Positions 6,844 through 9,770 of a stretch of 9,770 nucleotides of DNA are shown in pieces. The DNA lies in assembly GCA_946886805.1 (NCBI GenBank), contig CAMPJM010000118.1, positions 1 to 9,770 on the forward strand, written 5' to 3'. The position numbers and the translations under genes are program-made. The stretch is from an uncultured Flammeovirgaceae bacterium. GTDB lineage: Bacteria; Bacteroidota; Bacteroidia; Cytophagales; Cyclobacteriaceae. The notes beneath the pieces were generated by a model. The model saw nothing but the letters and a program-made list of their open reading frames with translations, searched no databases and was not told where the DNA came from. How positions within the stretch are numbered: position 1 is the first letter of the stretch; every line of letters begins with the position of its first letter.

Positions 6844-7770
6844 TTAAGGTTTTTTCTCTAATGCGATTGCTTTTGGGAAAAGGATGTTGTTTTCAAGGTG
6901 CACATGCTGATGCAGATCATTTTCATACGCTTCAAGCATATCAAAGAGAAGCCGATAGGAAGTGCAGGCATCTTGAGGAACAGTATAATTATCAGTTAAT
7001 TTCCTGATCTTTTCCAAGCCTTCCCCTGCGTCGGTATGTTCTTCTTCCATCATTCGGATGGGTTGACTTATGGAAGCAAAAGGATATTTACCGGAGAATT
7101 TGCCAGTAACCATTTCTTTAATGGCCGGGAAAAGCATTTGCTCTTCTTTTTGTAAATGGGTGAGCATTTCATGGGCAACGGCATTAATGGTTTTATCAAT
7201 TTCCAAAAGCTCCGGATGGTAAGCTCCATGTACCCGCTTTACCTTATCACTTAGAGCCAAAAGGTCAGGAGTGGTATCTTTTATGTACTGATGGTGGTTA
7301 TTGACAATATAGTCTGCAAGGAAATCGAGTGACCAATCTTTGGCACGCATGTTGAATTGAGGGTTTTCAGCAGCATCATCAATTTGCTCCTGTAGTTCGT
7401 CAGGGTTCAGACCAGCTTCTGCACACGCTTCCTCAAACAACCTGCTTCCTTTGCAACAATAGTCTATATGATATTTTTTAAAAACGTTGGCTGCTTTTGG
7501 ATTTTGCAATAGAATATCAGCTACAGTCTTTCCCTCGGCTTTTGTTTTTGTGATCACCACCTTCCAGGTTACAGGCCCCTTTTCGATATACTGCCATTCA
7601 AATATATCCGGACGCTCTGCTTTAAACTGGTAGAACAGCGGCAAAGGGTCATGGTCATTTATGATGGTGAGGCCTTCACCTTTCTTGAGATTGTCGAATC
7701 CCTGAAATATAGAAGGATGCTTTAATCGTGGTTCAATGATGCGAACATCTAAAGTGTTTATAGTTTCCAT
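6844..7770 (-). CDS. ric: Iron-sulfur cluster repair di-iron protein (RIC) with N-terminal DUF2249 domain
   Basis: Cytosolic di-iron protein of the ScdA/YtfE/NorA family that restores Fe-S clusters damaged by NO or oxidants. There are three domains in 308 residues: DUF2249, TusA-like, at about 5-73; DUF542/ScdA_N at about 80-118 with the conserved C105-C106 pair in DYCCKG; and a hemerythrin-like bundle from about 145. The spacing of histidines matches E. coli YtfE ligands: H160, H181, H205, E209, H245, H289 and E293 appear intact. YtfE itself is about 220 residues, so the extra length is the DUF2249 fusion. The ATG at 7770 follows an AT-rich leader with an A11 run. A 14-bp ATGA-N6-TCAT palindrome at 7819-7832 and a candidate -7 box suggest control by a Crp/Fnr-type regulator. 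It heads a probable transcription unit with the hemerythrin-like gene and nrdJ. Confidence 0.93.
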   Translation of the reverse strand: METINTLDVRIIEPRLKHPSIFQGFDNLKKGEGLTIINDHDPLPLFYQFKAERPDIFEWQYIEKGPVTWKVVITKTKAEGKTVADILLQNPKAANVFKKYHIDYCCKGSRLFEEACAEAGLNPDELQEQIDDAAENPQFNMRAKDWSLDFLADYIVNNHHQYIKDTTPDLLALSDKVKRVHGAYHPELLEIDKTINAVAHEMLTHLQKEEQMLFPAIKEMVTGKFSGKYPFASISQPIRMMEEEHTDAGEGLEKIRKLTDNYTVPQDACTSYRLLFDMLEAYENDLHQHVHLENNILFPKAIALEKKP

Positions 7771-7774
7771 ATTA

Positions 7775-7785
7775 TTTTTTTTTTT
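7775..7785 (-). other. A11 homopolymer in the ric leader
   Basis: Eleven consecutive T on the plus strand form an A11 run on the coding strand, ending 4 bp before the ric ATG. It overlaps the start site predicted from the -7 box. AT-rich leaders commonly stand in for Shine-Dalgarno sequences in Bacteroidetes. Confidence 0.7.
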
Positions 7786-7788
7786 ATG

Positions 7789-7796
7789 TAAAACTA
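7789..7796 (-). promoter_or_regulatory. Candidate -7 box of ric
   Basis: Read on the minus strand it is TAGTTTTA, differing only in the last base from TAnnTTTG. Its centre (7792.5) is 33 bp from the operator centre (7825.5), the same distance as at the NMO-like gene. No TTTG -33 box is evident; the operator occupies that region, which fits activator dependence. Confidence 0.45.
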
Positions 7797-7818
7797 CTCG
7801 CCCGCTACATAACTTATT

Positions 7819-7832
7819 ATGATTAGAATCAT
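7819..7832 (-). promoter_or_regulatory. Crp/Fnr-type operator upstream of ric (ATGA-N6-TCAT)
   Basis: atgattagaatcat is a perfect inverted repeat, ATGATT-AG-AATCAT, with the TGA-N6-TCA core. It ends 48 bp upstream of the ric start codon and lies about 41 bp upstream of the predicted transcription start. It matches the general form of the two sites at 3530-3565. Confidence 0.65.
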
Positions 7833-8053
7833 GTTGGGAAAAATTGGCGATTAAAAATTCTGATCACTTAGTATAATATCAATGAGCGTTGTGTTTTGCA
7901 AAAGACTTAAAAGAGCAAAGGGTTAAAACAAACCTACCAAAGGCTTTTCAGGGGAGGAAGCAACGTTGAAAGCCTAAGTTAGAGAAATTGTCGCGGACAT
8001 TTACATCTATGTGTTCTTTGTGTTTTTTAGCTTATTTACCTTTGCGTACAATG

Positions 8054-9283
8054 CTAACTTAATATCCGGTTGTCCGATCCGCTGCTTATCCAGCTCATAA
8101 AGAAAAAGACAATACCGATAGGCATAAGCAAAGAAATAGCAAAAAGGCATTCATTCCCATGAGGTAAGACGCCCCAGCCCATTATTAAAAAGAAAGGTTG
8201 CAGGAAAATAATCAATTCGCTGATAATAAAGCCAATTAAAAAAAGCACTATACCCACATACGCTTTTCTATTGTTAATTTTAACAATGCCAACCTGACAA
8301 AACCAGGCAATCAGGAAAACGGAGACAAATCCGAGAAAGACAATGTGCAAATATCCTATAGTGAAATTCCGGGCTTTGTAAGCCAAATCCGCTATAGCCG
8401 GGAAAGCAGATGCGAACTGCATCATACCTTTTAACAGAAGGGCTAATAGCGTAAAAAACAATAAGTATCTTACAGGTTTCATCAGCGAGGTTACCAGAAT
8501 TTTCTTATTCTTTATTAAAATCGCCAACAAGCAAACAAAGGCCAACAATTGCGCAATACCGGCAATGAAGCCGAATACATACACCCAGGCAGCAGGTTGT
8601 GTCCATAAGGCAGATAGCGCATAACCTGGAATGGTCGCAATCAACATCAGGATTAGGAAATTTTTGGCTTGGACTACAGAGAATGGAATATCGTTATTTT
8701 CCAGAAACCAAAAGAACAATCCAAAAACAGCAAAACTAAACCAGCCATTGTATTGAAAGTGCAGGTAAAAATATATGGACAGATTATAAAGTGCACTGGC
8801 TGATAGTCCCTGCGCCATAATTGCCCCCAAAGCAAATGGACCTATGGCCGACACTACCATAAAAATGAGGCCCCACCTAACAAAGGAAAGAGAAGTCGAG
8901 TTTTGCCGGTCTATTTTGTGCGTATCTTGATAGAATTTCGCCGCAAACCACCAGGAAAGAAAAATATGTAAAGTAGAGAAGCTTATGGAAGCTGCGGCAT
9001 AACCTTGAATAGGAAAAGTTATGAGCATACCCACAACAGCAATCTGTAAAAGCCAGAACTGCAATCTGTAATCTTTGGCTTTTTCGGGAATATAAGCGAA
9101 AACTAGTCCCGCAAACAAAGCATTAAAAACCCACCCTAAGAAAGCCACATGAGAGTGGGCATGGAGCAGGTAGCGAAAGTTCAACCCTTCAATCGGCGCT
9201 ATTAAGATGTACCTCAATAGCACCCCTAGCAGCGCTGCGATAATTAGATAAAGGAAGGAAGCTTTTACCCACTTCAGAACCAT
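8054..9283 (-). CDS. Polytopic His-rich membrane protein, heme-copper-oxidase subunit I-like or NnrS-like
   Basis: 409 residues with about 11-12 hydrophobic segments, so an inner-membrane protein; the first segment is at about 9-28. The second begins with HAHSHVAFLGW (41-51), resembling the His-containing helix of heme-copper oxidase subunit I relatives and of NO-linked NnrS-type proteins. Other histidines in or near membrane segments are H106, H175 (YLHFQYNGW), H313 (GYLHIVFLGF) and H375. Heme or metal binding is plausible, but the full ligand set of a heme-copper centre, such as the helix with paired histidines, is not evident, so I do not call it an NO reductase. Its start lies 2 bp after the globin stop, so translation is probably coupled, which points to a shared role in handling NO or O2. 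The family name is uncertain; the membrane nature is clear. Confidence 0.75.
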   Translation of the reverse strand: MVLKWVKASFLYLIIAALLGVLLRYILIAPIEGLNFRYLLHAHSHVAFLGWVFNALFAGLVFAYIPEKAKDYRLQFWLLQIAVVGMLITFPIQGYAAASISFSTLHIFLSWWFAAKFYQDTHKIDRQNSTSLSFVRWGLIFMVVSAIGPFALGAIMAQGLSASALYNLSIYFYLHFQYNGWFSFAVFGLFFWFLENNDIPFSVVQAKNFLILMLIATIPGYALSALWTQPAAWVYVFGFIAGIAQLLAFVCLLAILIKNKKILVTSLMKPVRYLLFFTLLALLLKGMMQFASAFPAIADLAYKARNFTIGYLHIVFLGFVSVFLIAWFCQVGIVKINNRKAYVGIVLFLIGFIISELIIFLQPFFLIMGWGVLPHGNECLFAISLLMPIGIVFFFMSWISSGSDNRILS

Positions 9284-9285
9284 GT

Positions 9286-9663
9286 TTATTGCTTCAGTGT
9301 ACCTAATTTATATTGAAAAATCCCTGCGATACTTTGTGCCCTTTGTTTGGCTTCTTCTGCTTTTTCTCCTGTAAAATGCTCTTCAATAGTCTCCATAAAC
9401 AGCTCCAACCATCTGTCGAAATGCGCCTTCTCTATAGGCAATGGTATGTGTTTCAGGAAGGGATTCCCTTTGTAGGTAAAATCTCCGAGCAACATAGAAC
9501 CCCAGAAGCTGTACATTACCGGAAGATGTTCCTCCCAATTGACTCCGGCAAAATCATTGAAAACAGGAGATAACAGCGGATCTTTATTTACCTTATCATA
9601 AAAAGAATCCACCATTTCTTTGATCTCTGTATTCGATTGTATTTCTTTTAAATGCTTGTTCAT
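9286..9663 (-). CDS. Group III truncated hemoglobin
   Basis: 125-residue cytosolic heme protein expected to bind O2 or NO. It matches the group III pattern best known from Campylobacter jejuni Ctb: a B10 tyrosine at Y22, a distal E7 histidine at H46 (WEEHLPVMYSFW), the proximal F8 histidine at H72 in LKHIPLP, and a G8 tryptophan at W85 (HFDRWLELF). The length is normal and no signal peptide is present. In Campylobacter this class belongs to an NO-induced regulon; that is family knowledge and was not seen here. It is the first gene of a two-gene unit with the membrane protein, 2 bp apart. The ATG at 9663 is preceded by a weak AGAGGT at some distance. No ATGA-N6-TCAT site was found in the 107 bp visible upstream. 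Confidence 0.92.
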   Translation of the reverse strand: MNKHLKEIQSNTEIKEMVDSFYDKVNKDPLLSPVFNDFAGVNWEEHLPVMYSFWGSMLLGDFTYKGNPFLKHIPLPIEKAHFDRWLELFMETIEEHFTGEKAEEAKQRAQSIAGIFQYKLGTLKQ

Positions 9664-9770
9664 ATTTTTAGCTTGTACCTCTTGGCTTTTAGTCTTTAGT
9701 TTTGCTTAACTTAATTTTTTCTGTTGTTATATTAAAATTTATCTCGTTTCACGCAAAGTAAAATAAGAAT
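9664..9770. other. AT-rich leader upstream of the globin gene
   Basis: The sequence is very AT-rich and without a gene. On the minus strand, TTACTTTG near 9753-9760 differs at one position from the -7 consensus TAnnTTTG, but a matching -33 box would lie at or beyond the window end, so I do not call a promoter. No palindromic operator is seen. Confidence 0.4.

Larger units (their letters stand above)
7771..8053. other. Intergenic region between the membrane-protein gene and ric
   Basis: This 283-bp gap has no credible gene. The part nearest ric holds the operator, the -7 box and the A/T run described separately. The middle holds an imperfect dyad, aggcttttca (7941-7950) with tgaaagcct (7967-7975), which has a 16-bp loop and no T run. 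It might end transcription of the globin/membrane-protein unit, but weakly. The part at 8005-8050 contains ctttgtgtt- and ctttgcg-like words of the kind common between genes in this phylum. Confidence 0.55.

Noticed and set aside
7941..7975. Intrinsic terminator after the membrane-protein gene
   Set aside because: The dyad aggcttttca/tgaaagcct is imperfect with a long loop, and no T run follows on the minus strand.
8054..9283. Calling the membrane protein NorB (NO reductase)
   Set aside because: The HxHxH helix and membrane histidines are suggestive, but I cannot identify the full set of heme and metal ligands, so only a general call is justified.

Overview
The window looks like chromosomal DNA from a member of the Bacteroidota. 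The signs are moderate G+C with AT-rich leaders, no strong Shine-Dalgarno sequences in front of most genes, Bacteroidetes-type -7 boxes resembling TAnnTTTG, and protein variants typical of the phylum (a 'FEGHPNN' HemN, a DUF2249-RIC fusion). The theme is life with little oxygen and with nitric oxide (NO): oxygen-independent heme synthesis, oxygen-independent deoxynucleotide synthesis, Fe-S repair after NO damage, a truncated hemoglobin and a His-rich heme-copper-oxidase-like membrane protein.

Layout. Bases 1-1161 (+) hold the 3' part of hemN, which begins upstream of the window. Bases 1162-1662, between convergent genes, hold two direct copies of a ~126-bp hairpin-rich repeat, a short 18-bp tandem extension, and a G+C-rich hairpin between the copies. 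Everything after that is on the minus strand, read from right to left: a group III truncated hemoglobin (9663-9286) followed after 2 bp by a polytopic membrane protein (9283-8054); a ~280-bp gap; ric/scdA (7770-6844); a shorter RIC-like hemerythrin protein (6785-6246); the B12-dependent class II ribonucleotide reductase nrdJ (6211-3650); and a ~604-residue nitronate-monooxygenase-like protein of unknown role with a Cys-rich C-terminal half (3477-1663).

Regulation. The most informative signal outside the genes is a 14-bp palindrome of form ATGA-N6-TCAT. It occurs once upstream of ric (7819-7832) and twice, 22 bp apart, upstream of the nitronate-monooxygenase-like gene (3530-3543 and 3552-3565). 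TGA-N6-TCA is the core recognised by Crp/Fnr-family regulators. At both promoters the proximal site is centred 33 bp upstream of a plausible -7 box, about where a class II activator binds. This ties the unrecognised protein to the Fe-S/NO-repair gene and suggests one redox- or NO-responsive regulon.

How the genes may work together (inference): the globin and membrane protein would bind or turn over NO or O2; RIC would repair damaged iron centres; NrdJ and HemN would replace oxygen-requiring enzymes; and the NMO-like protein would be a co-regulated flavoenzyme whose substrate cannot be read from the sequence. No tRNA, rRNA, CRISPR array, transposase or prophage gene was seen.
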